A DNA stretch of 64,000 bases. Origin: Kribbella italica (GTDB lineage Bacteria; Actinomycetota; Actinomycetes; Propionibacteriales; Kribbellaceae). Both the position numbers and the translations under genes were made by a program. The stretch spans positions 1 through 64,000 of the forward strand of contig NZ_JACHMY010000001.1 of the NCBI RefSeq assembly GCF_014205135.1. The letters run 5' to 3'. The notes beneath the pieces were generated by a model, which worked only from the letters and a program-made list of their open reading frames with translations, had not been told where the DNA came from and did not search any database. Of this stretch, positions 43,329-52,546 are shown in pieces (the first letter of the stretch is position 1; every line of letters starts with the position of its first letter).

Positions 43329-45749
43329 ATGTTCGGACGACGATCGAGCCGGCCCGCCCGGCACGCACTGACCGCGACAGCACTCGCGCTGTCGATGATT
43401 TCGCTGCTTGTCCCGGCCGCCCGCGCCAACGATCCGGGTGGCAGCGGGCCTCGTGCCGTTGCGGCCGACGGCACAACGCAGGCGATCACGGCCATCAACC
43501 CGTCCAGCCGGACCGCCGGCTCGTTCGCCCTTTACACGCCGGACTTCGGCGCCAGCACCAAGACCAACCAGTACGGCGGTGAGGCGGTCCTGCGGGAGAC
43601 GGCCGAGCCCGGGACCTACCGGGTCGACAGCGTCTGCACCGCCTTCGACCCGTGCGCCAGTCCGGGCAACAACGCGATCCCGGTCGACGGACTCGTGCTG
43701 TCCGCCTCGCCGGGCGGTACTCCCGATGTCCGCCTGTTCCTCCGGGACCACGTTCAGGCAGGCGAGCTGATCCGACTGGCCGATCTGCTGATCCGCACCG
43801 TCACCGCCACGCTCGACGCGATCGATCCCACCGTGGCAAACAACCCGCCAGGCGTCGATCCCGCCACCGGCAGGTGCTACCCGGGCTGCCGTGGCGGTGA
43901 ACAGCTGATCGCCTACACGGCGGCATCCGGTGCGCGCACCGGAACGAACGACTTCGGATTCGAGGTGGACGTCGTCAACGGCCGAGTGGTCGCCCGTGGC
44001 GGCAACAACCGCGATATCCCGAGGGACGGCTTCGTTCTGTCTGGACACGGTGGTCGCGGCAACTGGCTGTCCAGCAACGCCGTACTCGGCGCGAAGGTCA
44101 CGCTCGATGGAGGCGAGGTCACCATCATCGTGGACGCTCAGACCTACATCTACGGCGCCGAACAGTCCGTCACCCGCGCTCGACAGGGCCTGGCCCGGTC
44201 CGGCGCCGATTGCCTCGACTTCCCGGTGGACTCGGCCCAGTCGACCACCAACGAGGCCACTGCCCTCCTGGCCCAGGCGCGATCGGCTGCCGAGGGCGGC
44301 GACACCGACCGTGCCGTCAGCCTGGCCGAGAACTCCCGGACAGCCGCCGACCTCGGTTGGTACCGCACGCGAGAGTCCCGGCCGGTCGAAGGCCGCGGCA
44401 TCTGGGTGCGCCCCGTCGAGACGACCCCCGCACAGATCGACAAGACCCTGGACCGGTTGACCACCGCGGGGATCAACATCGTCTTCCTCGAGACGGTCTG
44501 GCAGGGCTACACGATCTACCCCAGTGAGGTCGCGACCCGCCACGGGATCGCGCGGCAGCGGCCGGAGATGGTGGGCTTCGATCCCTTGAAGCACTGGATC
44601 GACGGTGCGCACGCCCGTGGCATGGAGCTGCACCCGTGGGTACACACGTTCTTCGTGGGTGCCCAGGCCGTCAACGAGAACGGCGGCCCGGGCCCCGTCC
44701 TGACCGCCCATCCGGAGTGGGCAGCCGTCGAGCGGGAAGACGTCGGGAAGTCCGGCCCTCAACCGTCGTCGCAGGAGCCCGGCTACTACTTCGTCGACCC
44801 GGCAATCCCCGCCGCGCGCAACTACGTTCGCTCCGTGTTCGAGGAGATCCTCACCAAGTACGCCGTCGACGGCCTCCACCTGGACTACATCCGCTACCCG
44901 GTCTCGCTCCCCTGGCAGACCGCGTCCTACTCGTACTCCGACCACAGCCGGCAGGCGTTCCAACGCGAGCACGGGGCCGACCCTTACACCCTGACCCCTG
45001 CGGACGAGCTGTGGACCACCTGGAACCAGTGGCGCGAGAAGCAGGTCACCACGTTCGTCGCCGAGGTGCGCGAGATGCAGCGATCGGTGGCGCCCGACCT
45101 GCCGGTCTCGGCGGCGGTCTTCCCGAATCCCTCGGACGGTCTGGCGAAGAAGTTCCAGAACTGGGACGACTGGGTCGACAAGGGCTACGTCGATTTCCTC
45201 ACCGGGATGTCATTCGGCACCTCTGGTGAATCGGTGGCCGAGGAGACCAAGCTGATGCGCGACGCGGTCGGCACCGGCAATCTGCTGTACACGGCCACGT
45301 ACGGGCCCTTCCGCTCCTCGACTCCCGACGTGATCGTCGAGCAGGTCCAAGCGGTCCGTGACGCCGGCGCGGACGGCGCGGCGCTCTTCGCCTACAACCA
45401 GCTCTCCGCCCCACAGTCCATCGCGCTGACCGAGGGAGTCTTCCGGACCAAGGCGCTCGTCCCGCACCAGGATCTCGTCGCTGCGGCACGGGCCGGCCTC
45501 GCCTACACCGGCCGCGGAGTAACGAAGGCCGACGGCACCTGTGTCTCCACCAAGGCGGGCCGCCAGCTCCGGCACGACCTCCAAGCCGCCGACCGCTGGC
45601 TACGACTCGGCAAACCCGACCGAGCAGTTGCCGCGATCACCAGCGCGACCAAGGTGATCCAGGCCGACGCGACCGTCCAGCCCGGTTACGCAGCACGAGT
45701 TCTCCGTGATCTCGACATGTACCAACGCTGGATCCGCCGCTCGAGCTAA
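43329..45749 (+). CDS. Secreted glycoside hydrolase-like GHL10 protein
   Basis: This 806-residue exported protein has a signal peptide (ALSMISLLVPAARAND). A beta-rich N-terminal half follows, and then a GHL10-type TIM barrel from about residue 355 (RGIWVRPVETTPAQIDKTLD). Barrel motifs include GMELHPWVHTFFVG, KYAVDGLHLDYIRYPV and FLTGMSFGTSGES; Asp and Glu residues at strand ends are candidate catalysts. The gene diverges from the sugar importer operon and shares its operators, so it probably supplies the imported sugar. The exact polymer is unknown. Confidence 0.88.
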   Translation: MFGRRSSRPARHALTATALALSMISLLVPAARANDPGGSGPRAVAADGTTQAITAINPSSRTAGSFALYTPDFGASTKTNQYGGEAVLRETAEPGTYRVDSVCTAFDPCASPGNNAIPVDGLVLSASPGGTPDVRLFLRDHVQAGELIRLADLLIRTVTATLDAIDPTVANNPPGVDPATGRCYPGCRGGEQLIAYTAASGARTGTNDFGFEVDVVNGRVVARGGNNRDIPRDGFVLSGHGGRGNWLSSNAVLGAKVTLDGGEVTIIVDAQTYIYGAEQSVTRARQGLARSGADCLDFPVDSAQSTTNEATALLAQARSAAEGGDTDRAVSLAENSRTAADLGWYRTRESRPVEGRGIWVRPVETTPAQIDKTLDRLTTAGINIVFLETVWQGYTIYPSEVATRHGIARQRPEMVGFDPLKHWIDGAHARGMELHPWVHTFFVGAQAVNENGGPGPVLTAHPEWAAVEREDVGKSGPQPSSQEPGYYFVDPAIPAARNYVRSVFEEILTKYAVDGLHLDYIRYPVSLPWQTASYSYSDHSRQAFQREHGADPYTLTPADELWTTWNQWREKQVTTFVAEVREMQRSVAPDLPVSAAVFPNPSDGLAKKFQNWDDWVDKGYVDFLTGMSFGTSGESVAEETKLMRDAVGTGNLLYTATYGPFRSSTPDVIVEQVQAVRDAGADGAALFAYNQLSAPQSIALTEGVFRTKALVPHQDLVAAARAGLAYTGRGVTKADGTCVSTKAGRQLRHDLQAADRWLRLGKPDRAVAAITSATKVIQADATVQPGYAARVLRDLDMYQRWIRRSS

Positions 45750-45762
45750 CTCGTCAACGGCG

Positions 45763-45819
45763 CACCGGCGGCACCCGACCCGGATGGATGGATGGATGAA
45801 TGGATGGGTGCCGCCGGTG
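45763..45819. terminator. Hairpin with GGAT-repeat loop between convergent genes
   Basis: CACCGGCGGCACCC (45763-45776) pairs perfectly with GGGTGCCGCCGGTG (45806-45819). The loop contains four tandem GGAT units and degenerate copies. It sits between the ends of the GHL10 gene and the convergent gene, so it is likely a bidirectional terminator, although it lacks a T-run. Confidence 0.6.
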
Positions 45820-45833
45820 CCGGTTCGCCTGCC

Positions 45834-46607
45834 TCAGCACAGCCACAGGCGGTGGACACCTCCTCGAGTCGGCCTTCGATCCCTTACCCAGTTGCGCTGA
45901 GCGGCGCCGCTGTGGGCGGAGTTGAGTTCGATCCAGCCCATCAGGGAACGGTCGCCCTGGATGACCGGTTCGATGGCGTCCGGTCCGGCGAGGGTGCGGG
46001 GATGGAGGGCGTGGGTGACGGCCAGGAGGAGCCCAGCACGGGCTTCGATCAGCTGCCGGGTTTCGTCGTCGACGTCGGCCTCGTACGGCGTGATGTCCGG
46101 ATGATCGAAGGTGATCACGACTGATCGTGGTCGCAGCACCGCGACGGCACCGAAGACAGGGCGGTCGAGGTCGAGCCGTGCCCCGGGGACCAGACCGGCT
46201 GTCTCGAAGCCGCGGTTGAGGGCGACTCGCCAGTGACCGATCGGCGCCTCGCGGATCAGCAAGACCCGCTCCAGGCCGGGGTTCAGCAGCACGACGGCTC
46301 TGGCCGCATCGGGATTGCCGTGGTTCCCGGGTGCAAGGAAGGTTCCGGTGCGGTGGACCACCGTGGCTGGGGGAGTGACCGGCATCGTCGATCTGAGAAT
46401 CCATCGCGATTCGCGGCAGCCCGGATGGTGGAGGGTGGCTTGCGCCACGACCCCGAACTGCTCAACGGCCAGGGTGTGTTGGCCTCCGCCGAGGGCTCGT
46501 CGGCAGGTCTGGCAGGTGACCGGCCACAAGCTCTTCAGTACGGCGTACAGGCGGTCGCCTAGCTCGTTGCGGATCCGGTGGTCGATGAGGAGACCAGTGT
46601 CGCCCAT
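45834..46607 (-). CDS. Hypothetical protein with N-terminal Cys/His cluster
   Basis: This protein of about 257 residues has a possible zinc site early on (VTCQTCRRALGGGQHTLAVE, then HHPGC). A C-terminal part is rich in beta structure and shows no motif I can name. ATG 46607 has GGAAG upstream. It is convergent with the GHL10 gene and divergent from dipZ. Function unknown. Confidence 0.65.
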   Translation of the reverse strand: MGDTGLLIDHRIRNELGDRLYAVLKSLWPVTCQTCRRALGGGQHTLAVEQFGVVAQATLHHPGCRESRWILRSTMPVTPPATVVHRTGTFLAPGNHGNPDAARAVVLLNPGLERVLLIREAPIGHWRVALNRGFETAGLVPGARLDLDRPVFGAVAVLRPRSVVITFDHPDITPYEADVDDETRQLIEARAGLLLAVTHALHPRTLAGPDAIEPVIQGDRSLMGWIELNSAHSGAAQRNWVRDRRPTRGGVHRLWLC

Positions 46608-46779
46608 ACATTCTTCTTCCGCAGGTAAGTCCAATTTAGGCTCGATTCGCCGCAGATGCGGAGTCGGATGCGCGGGATCGGGCCGCGTTCGCGGAACGTA
46701 ATGCCCGCGCGGCCCGTCCGTCGCCGGTCGTGGCGTCGAAGTACGGGGGACCGCTCTGCTCGATGGATGGAGATCCCCG

Positions 46780-48555
46780 ATGCTCACCCTCGCTCTGATC
46801 GGACTGCTGGGCGGGCTGATCACCGGCGTCTCGCCGTGCGTGCTGCCGATGCTGCCGATCATCTTTTTCGCCGGAACCGCTGGGAAACCTGCGGACAACG
46901 GTGCTGCTTCGAAGCGCGGCCGCTCGACCGCGGAAGGATCGGCGGACGGCGACGTGCTCGTCGATGAGGTCGAGGTCGGCAAGCCGCCACGGGACTTCCG
47001 GCCGCTGAAGATCATCGCCGGGATCGTGGTGAGCTTCACTGTCTTCACGCTGGCCGGTTCGGTCATCCTGTCCGCGCTGGGCCTGCCGGATAACTTCCTG
47101 CGCTGGGGCGGCTTGACCATCCTGACGCTGGTCGGCCTCGGCCTGATCTTCCCGGCCCTCGGGCACTGGATCGAGAAGCCCTTCTACCGGCTGCCGAAGA
47201 TCAACAAGAACAACAGCGGCCCGTTCGTCCTGGGGCTCGGGCTCGGAACATTGTACGTGCCGTGCGCAGGCCCGGTGCTCGCGGCGATCACTGTCGCGGG
47301 TGCAACTGGCAACGTCGGCTGGCGGACCGTCGTACTGACCGTGACCTTCGCGATGGGTGCGGCGCTGCCGCTGCTGTTCTTCGCCTCGGCCGGCTCGCGG
47401 ATCTCGCAGCGAGTGAAGGCCTACCGCGACCACGCCCGCGGCTTCCGCATCGGCGGCGGCATCGTGATGATCGCCCTCGCAGTCGCGCTGGCCTTCAACA
47501 TCACCGACGTCATCCAGCGCTCGCTGCCCAGCTACACCAGCGGGCTGGAGAAGAAGGTTGCCGAGAACGAAACCGTGCAAGGCGCTCTCGCGCCGGCCCT
47601 CGGCGCCGGCGGTGAAGAGTTGGCCAAGTGCAAGCCCGGTGCGGCCGAGCTCGCGTCCTGCGGTACGGCGCCCGCCTTCACCGGGACGCAGCAGTGGTTC
47701 AACAGCGCGCCGGTGACGCTGGCAGGGCTTAAGGGCAAGGTCGTCCTGATCGATTTCTGGGCGTACTCCTGCATCAACTGCCAGCGCGCGACCCCGCATC
47801 TGCTCGCCTGGGACAAGGCGTACAAGTCGCTCGGCCTGGAGATCGTCGGGGTGCACTCGCCGGAGTTCGCGTTCGAGAAGTCGGCGGGCAATGTGCAGTC
47901 CGCGATTCGCAAGGAAAAGATCACCTACCCGGTCGTCCAGGACAACAACCTGGCCACCTGGACGGCGTACCGCAATCAGTACTGGCCGGCCAAGTACCTG
48001 ATCGATGCCCAGGGCACGGTCCGGTCGATCAAGTTCGGTGAAGGCTCGTACGACCAGACCGAGAACCAGATCCGCGAACTGCTCACCGCCGCGAATCCCG
48101 GCGTGAAGCTGCCGGCGCCGGTCGACGGGACGGTGAAGGCCGATGTCGGGATGGACGGCCGGACGCCGGAGACTTATCTGGCTTACGCCCGGTCGACCAA
48201 CATGAAGGGCACCGGCAAGCTTGTGCCGCGCAACACGCCGACGGCGTTCGGTCTCAACGCGGCGCAGCCCGACGACACCTACAGCCTCGGCGGCAATTGG
48301 CTCGTCGGTCCTCAGGACGTCACCTCGTCCAAGGGATCCCAGGCGCGGCTCAACTACAACGCCGCGAAGGTCTACCACGTGCTGTCCGGCCAAGGCACCG
48401 TCACGGTCTCGATCGCGGGTGAGCCCGACAAGACCATCCAGGTCTCCGGTACGCCGAACGCCTACGAGCTGGTCAACAAGTCCGCGGTGGAGCGCAAGAC
48501 GATGACCTTGACCTACAGTGCCGGCATCTCGGCCTTCACCTTCGCCTTCGGGTGA
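46780..48555 (+). CDS. dipZ: DipZ-type cytochrome c biogenesis / thioredoxin fusion protein
   Basis: This 591-residue protein joins a CcdA-type membrane reductant carrier to an external thioredoxin-like domain. CcdA motifs are GVSPCVLPMLPI at residues 16-27 and LYVPCAGPVL, whose Cys pair shuttles electrons. The thioredoxin part has the active site WAYSCINCQRATPHLL. A beta-sandwich C-terminal domain follows (YSLGGNWLVGPQDVTS, VSIAGEPDKTIQVSGTP), as in mycobacterial DipZ. It keeps exported Cys residues reduced. It starts at ATG 46780 behind GGAG. Confidence 0.93.
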   Translation: MLTLALIGLLGGLITGVSPCVLPMLPIIFFAGTAGKPADNGAASKRGRSTAEGSADGDVLVDEVEVGKPPRDFRPLKIIAGIVVSFTVFTLAGSVILSALGLPDNFLRWGGLTILTLVGLGLIFPALGHWIEKPFYRLPKINKNNSGPFVLGLGLGTLYVPCAGPVLAAITVAGATGNVGWRTVVLTVTFAMGAALPLLFFASAGSRISQRVKAYRDHARGFRIGGGIVMIALAVALAFNITDVIQRSLPSYTSGLEKKVAENETVQGALAPALGAGGEELAKCKPGAAELASCGTAPAFTGTQQWFNSAPVTLAGLKGKVVLIDFWAYSCINCQRATPHLLAWDKAYKSLGLEIVGVHSPEFAFEKSAGNVQSAIRKEKITYPVVQDNNLATWTAYRNQYWPAKYLIDAQGTVRSIKFGEGSYDQTENQIRELLTAANPGVKLPAPVDGTVKADVGMDGRTPETYLAYARSTNMKGTGKLVPRNTPTAFGLNAAQPDDTYSLGGNWLVGPQDVTSSKGSQARLNYNAAKVYHVLSGQGTVTVSIAGEPDKTIQVSGTPNAYELVNKSAVERKTMTLTYSAGISAFTFAFG

Positions 48556-48757
48556 TCCGCATCGCTTTCTTGCCGGTGGCAACGGTCAAACGCGCAGGCC
48601 GAGGTGCGCCGTACCGGCGTACCGGGCGCCGGTGCCGAGTTCTTCCTCGGAACACAGGGGCAGCGGGCTGATCGCTCGGCCTGGCGACCGTTGTGACAAA
48701 AGCTGCAACCACACCGAAGAGGTCGGCCTGCGGCAGCTGAATCCACGACAATGCATC

Positions 48758-49309
48758 ATGCGCAGCCACCTTCTCGATGCCTCCAACTGGTTGGTCGGGC
48801 TTCTGTCCGGACTGGCGTACGGCGTGCTGTTCGGCCTGGCCACGAGGTTCCTCATGGGCGAGAACTGGAGTGCTGCGCTGATCGCAGGAGGAGCCACTGC
48901 CCCGGCGTTCGGTCTTGCGATGGGCCTCGTCAACCGGAGAATGAAGCGACTGATGGCACCGGTCGAAGGGGGCGCGTTGGACCGGAAGCAGCGCGGACTC
49001 GCACTGCGTGCGGCCCAGTGGGGTCCGATCCCTGACGATCCGTCAGTCCGGGCGGCCGCGGTGGAGTTCGCCCGTCGGCAGGTCGCGCAGGCGGACAGAC
49101 GATGGGCTCGGGTGACCCTCATCGTAGGGGCGGTGTTTCTCGGACTGAGCTCGGTGCTGAGCCTCCTCGATGACGACGGAGACTGGTTGGGAGTGGTCCT
49201 GCCGTTGTGCGGTGCTGCGACCTTTGTGTACCTGCTGTTCCAGCCGCGGCTTCTCCGCCGGCGAATCGCGGCGCTGTCGTCTAATCAGCCCGGTGATGAC
49301 TCCGATTGA
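48758..49309 (+). CDS. Hypothetical membrane protein with four helices
   Basis: This 183-residue protein has two N-terminal helices (WLVGLLSGLAYGVLFGLA, then GGATAPAFGLAMGLV), a charged middle and two C-terminal helices (VTLIVGAVFLGLSSVLSLL, VVLPLCGAATFVYLLFQP). I chose ATG 48758. No family is recognised. Confidence 0.7.
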   Translation: MRSHLLDASNWLVGLLSGLAYGVLFGLATRFLMGENWSAALIAGGATAPAFGLAMGLVNRRMKRLMAPVEGGALDRKQRGLALRAAQWGPIPDDPSVRAAAVEFARRQVAQADRRWARVTLIVGAVFLGLSSVLSLLDDDGDWLGVVLPLCGAATFVYLLFQPRLLRRRIAALSSNQPGDDSD

Positions 49310-49423
49310 CGCTTCGCCGTGCGCTCGGCGACACGAGGTCGGCGCCAGGAAAGATGCGACTGGATCGCAGATTGCCTCTGCCGCGCACCCAGCCGCGGAG
49401 CAGTTGGTTCCGAACTACGAGTC

Positions 49424-49951
49424 ATGCTGTCGTCACTGAACGCACTGTTGATCCGGTTCGAGGGTTATGTCCATGGTTGGTTGGTTCGGCATGCGATCAC
49501 CGTGCTGCGGGTCAGTATGGGCGCGGTCTTCGTCGGATTCGGGCTGCTGAAGTTCTTCCCCGGGGCGAGTCCGGCAGAAGGGCTCGTTGTGACGACGATC
49601 GACCTGCTCAGCTTCGGTCTGATTCCCGCGTCGCTCGCTTTGGTGCTAACGGCGACGCTGGAGTGCCTGATCGGGATTGGCCTGCTCATCGGCCGGGGGT
49701 TGCGATTGACGATCTACTTGTTGGCCGTTCAGTTGTTGGGGATCTTGTCGCCGCTGGTGATGCTGCCCGGCCGTCTGTTCAGCGGACCTCATCATGCGCC
49801 GACGTTGGAGGGGCAGTACGTACTGAAGGACCTGATCCTGGTGGCTGCGGCGATGGTGATCGCCACTCGTTTCCGCGGTGCCCGGATCACGCGGCCGGAG
49901 AGCTCCAGCGAGGGGATCGCCGAGGCGAATCGAACCGACATGCGGGTTTGA
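49424..49951 (+). CDS. DoxX-like membrane protein
   Basis: This 175-residue protein has four membrane helices with the DoxX opening LRVSMGAVFVGFGLLKFFPG and a conserved LECLIGIGLLIGRGL helix. DoxX-like proteins often sit near redox genes, here just downstream of dipZ and upstream of a ferritin-like gene. The precise role is unknown. ATG 49424 is my choice; the frame extends upstream without good start sites. Confidence 0.8.
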   Translation: MLSSLNALLIRFEGYVHGWLVRHAITVLRVSMGAVFVGFGLLKFFPGASPAEGLVVTTIDLLSFGLIPASLALVLTATLECLIGIGLLIGRGLRLTIYLLAVQLLGILSPLVMLPGRLFSGPHHAPTLEGQYVLKDLILVAAAMVIATRFRGARITRPESSSEGIAEANRTDMRV

Positions 49952-50078
49952 CCGATCCACGGCTGCTCGTGCGCCGAATGGCTCCGGACAGCGGCTCGCC
50001 CCCTGCGTAGTCTGGGTGCGACTCGCTGGGCGCCGCCGTGGCCGCTCGGCCGGGCGGAACTCGACTTCGGAGAAGGAC

Positions 50079-51074
50079 ATGTTCGACAAACTGTTCATCC
50101 GTAACGCGATCGACCGTAGTGCCGAGAACGGCGTCGACCGGCGCAAGTTCCTGCGGGCTGCCGGTGTCACCACGGCCGGCGTAGGGCTGGCCGGCGGTGG
50201 CCTTCTGGCCGGCAGCGTACTCAACCCGGCGGCTGCCGACTCGGGCCCCCTTGGTCTGGACCTCGACCTGGATCTCGGCCTGGGCGAGAACCACCACCCG
50301 GGTGGTCAGCCGAGTGACGGCGCGGTGCTGAACTTCGCGCTGAACCTGGAGTACCTGGAAGCGGAGTTCTACCTGCGCGCCGTTCGGGGCTACGGCCTGT
50401 CCGCCCTCGACGTGCTGGGCAAGGGCAAGCTGGGGATCGTTCGCGGTGGCCGCAAGGTCAAGTTCCAGACCAAGGCGGTCAAGGCGTACGCCGACGAGAT
50501 CGCCGCCGACGAGGTCGCTCACGTCCGGTTCCTGCGCAAGGCACTCGGTAAGGCGGCTGTCGCGCGGCCGGCGATCGACATCGACGCGGCCTTCACCGCC
50601 GCGGCGACTGCCGCCGGGCTGATCAAGCCTGGCCAGAAATTCGACGCCTACGCCAACGAGAACAACTTCCTGCTCGCCGCATACGTGTTCGAAGACGTCG
50701 GCGTCACCGCCTACAAGGGCGCCGCGCCGCTCATCACCAACAAGACATTCCTGGAAGCAGCAGCCGGCATCCTCGCGGTCGAGGCCTACCACGCAGCCAA
50801 CATCCGCACCAGCCTGGTCGCAGCCGGCCTGGAGGTTCCCTCGGTGGCCATCTCCAACGCCCGCGACAGCCTCGACGGCAAGACCGACCTCGACCAAGGC
50901 GTCACCTACCAGGGCAAGACCAACATCGTCCCGACCGACGCCAACGGCATCGCCTTCAGCCGCGGCGCCGACCAGGTCCTCAACATCGTCTACCTGACCC
51001 CGAAGAAGGCCACCAAGGGCGGCTTCTTCCCGGCCGGCGTCAACGGCTCCATCAACACCAGCCGGGCGAACTGA
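50079..51074 (+). CDS. Tat-exported ferritin-like domain protein
   Basis: This 331-residue protein has a twin-arginine signal (VDRRKFLRAAGVTTAGVGLA), then an Asp-rich linker, and a ferritin-like helical domain: ALNLEYLEAEFYLRAVRGYG, DEIAADEVAHVRFLRKALG, FEDVGVTAYKGAAP and GILAVEAYHAANIRTSLV. The Glu/His residues in these helices would bind two metal ions. ATG 50079 follows GGAGAAGGA. The function is unknown; secreted members are common in actinomycetes. Confidence 0.9.
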   Translation: MFDKLFIRNAIDRSAENGVDRRKFLRAAGVTTAGVGLAGGGLLAGSVLNPAAADSGPLGLDLDLDLGLGENHHPGGQPSDGAVLNFALNLEYLEAEFYLRAVRGYGLSALDVLGKGKLGIVRGGRKVKFQTKAVKAYADEIAADEVAHVRFLRKALGKAAVARPAIDIDAAFTAAATAAGLIKPGQKFDAYANENNFLLAAYVFEDVGVTAYKGAAPLITNKTFLEAAAGILAVEAYHAANIRTSLVAAGLEVPSVAISNARDSLDGKTDLDQGVTYQGKTNIVPTDANGIAFSRGADQVLNIVYLTPKKATKGGFFPAGVNGSINTSRAN

Positions 51075-51104
51075 CGGTTCCGATCGGCTGAGTACCGGTA
51101 CGAC

Positions 51105-51136
51105 TGCGGGCCTCGTCCAGGTGGACGAGGCCCGCA
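51105..51136 (+). terminator. Strong hairpin terminator
   Basis: TGCGGGCCTCGTCCA and TGGACGAGGCCCGCA form a perfect 15-base-pair stem with a two-base spacer, 30 bases after the ferritin-like gene. A T-run is lacking, which is normal for high-GC actinomycetes. It would also act on the convergent gene at 51165. Confidence 0.8.
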
Positions 51137-51164
51137 GCATCCTCAAGGGTCGTTGAGTTGTCGG

Positions 51165-51635
51165 CTATCGCCTGATGAACAGCGGTACGACGTGGGTGAA
51201 CGTGCCCCTCTTCGGGGTCGCGTACTTGCCGCTTGGCAGAGCGTCGTTCCAATCACCGTCGCGATCGAAGGATGCGGTGCGGCATCCTCGTCCGCCCCCG
51301 AACCCGAGGGGCAGGCCGTTGACGGCGCAGTGCATCCAGACACCGTGATCGTCGTCGATACGGGTGATTCGGTGGTGGCAGTGCCGGCAGTCGGCCCACC
51401 ACATCAGCGGGTCCTCGACCGTGCCGCGCTTGCCGAGGTCCTCGAGGCGGACCGTGTACCACTCGACCTCCGCAACTGCCTGCAGGAGGCATTCGGTGAA
51501 CAGGACAACGGTTCCGCGGCCGTACTCGCGCTGCATGATGCGCTGGCCGACATGAATTTGACGGTCACCACTTTGGTCGGCGTCGGGTGTGAGTCGGTCG
51601 GCACCAAGACGCACCTCCCGCGCATCCGTCCTCAT
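51165..51635 (-). CDS. Hypothetical protein with Cys/His cluster
   Basis: This 156-residue protein shows a possible zinc-binding set CRHCHHRITR followed by WMHCAVNGLPLGFGGG and CRTASF. The opposite-strand frame is also open but has less protein-like composition, so I favour this one. No family is recognised. The ATG at 51635 lies 75 bases from the GNAT fragment. Confidence 0.6.
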   Translation of the reverse strand: MRTDAREVRLGADRLTPDADQSGDRQIHVGQRIMQREYGRGTVVLFTECLLQAVAEVEWYTVRLEDLGKRGTVEDPLMWWADCRHCHHRITRIDDDHGVWMHCAVNGLPLGFGGGRGCRTASFDRDGDWNDALPSGKYATPKRGTFTHVVPLFIRR

Positions 51636-51711
51636 GTTGCGAGGCTACGAGAGCGGAGATGGCGCAAGCGATGAAGTTGCGCGAACTTGCCTGGTGCTTG
51701 GAGGTCAGATC

Positions 51712-51880
51712 ACAGCATCCTGGCGAATGCCCGGTTGGTCTCGCGCTGACCGGCTACGTACGGCGGGATGGCCTGGTACCCGGATGCCAGGTACAAGCGA
51801 ATGGCGGCGTAGTTCAGCGCACCGGTTTCCAGCAGGACCTTGCGAGCGCCATGGGCAACGGCTTGGTGCTCCAGCTCGCC
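51712..51880 (-). pseudogene. GNAT acetyltransferase C-terminal fragment
   Basis: The minus-strand frame reads [20 protein letters not shown], then [20 protein letters not shown] to the stop at 51712, which is the last third of a GNAT N-acetyltransferase (the N/RLY helix of motif A/B). Nothing of the front half is present; the frame runs straight into IS630 sequence at about 51880. So the gene was cut by the insertion. Confidence 0.75.
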
Positions 51881-52455
51881 GCGATCCAGTCGCGGACGTC
51901 TTTCTCCAGTGCCTGAACGCTTTTGTGGACACCGCGGCGGAGTAGTTGGTCGGTGAGGAAGGCGAACCAGCGCTCGACCTGGTTGATCCAGGAGGAGCCG
52001 GTGGATCCGTGGACAGCTTGAACCCGTCGCTCAGATGCGGCTTCAACTCGAACTTGCGCCAGATCCGCCCGATCGTCGACTTCGACAACCCGGAGCGCTC
52101 GGCCATCGATTTGCGCGACCAATGCGTGGCGTTCTTCGGCGTCTGCTCCAACGTCGCGGTGACCACCTCCTCGACCCTGTCCAGCAGGATCGAGGGCGGC
52201 CTGCCCGGCCGGGGCTCGTCAACCAAGCCATCCAGCCGCCGCGCCACGAACTGCCGACGCCACTTGGTCACCGTGTTCGGCGCAACCCGCAGATCCGCGG
52301 CCACCTGCTTGTTCGTGGCCCCTGACGCGCAGGCCAGCACGATCCGCGCACGCACCGCCAACGCCTGCGCGGACTTCGCCCGCCGCGACCAACGAACCAA
52401 TCGCTTCCGCTCACCAGCGGTCAGCACCAACTCGGCCTTCGGACGCCCTGGGCCC
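51880..52455 (-). mobile_element. Collapsed IS630-family element
   Basis: The N-terminal helix-turn-helix half of the transposase is complete ([20 protein letters not shown] through [20 protein letters not shown] and [20 protein letters not shown]). It stops at FKLSTD, and one frame over the C-terminal piece [32 protein letters not shown] appears. The catalytic centre between them (more than 100 residues) is gone, with a junction near 52010. The last residues end in the GNAT fragment and the front end stops before its start codon. Confidence 0.8.
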
Positions 52456-52456
52456 T

Positions 52457-52531
52457 CTCAGCGTCGGAGTCCACGTCGTGACCGAGATGTACCTGGTGGA
52501 GGTTGCCGCGCCGGTGATGGGGGTCGCCTGA
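52457..52531 (+). pseudogene. 3' scrap of a PPC/DUF296-domain gene
   Basis: The plus-strand frame reads [20 protein letters not shown] up to MGVA and a stop. It resembles the end of the intact protein at 31168 (VQFLTEMYVVEVAGPTM), with about 11 of 16 aligned positions alike. The rest of the gene was replaced by the IS630 sequence. Confidence 0.6.
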
Positions 52532-52546
52532 AGACAAGCTGCGGCA

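Noticed and set aside
45781..45810. GGAT repeats considered as a CRISPR-like array
   Set aside because: The unit is four bases with no spacers; it is a microsatellite inside a hairpin loop. No CRISPR array was seen in the window.
51153..51674. Plus-strand frame of 173 codons opposite the gene at 51165
   Set aside because: The minus-strand frame has a Cys/His cluster and better amino-acid balance; the plus frame looks like its shadow.
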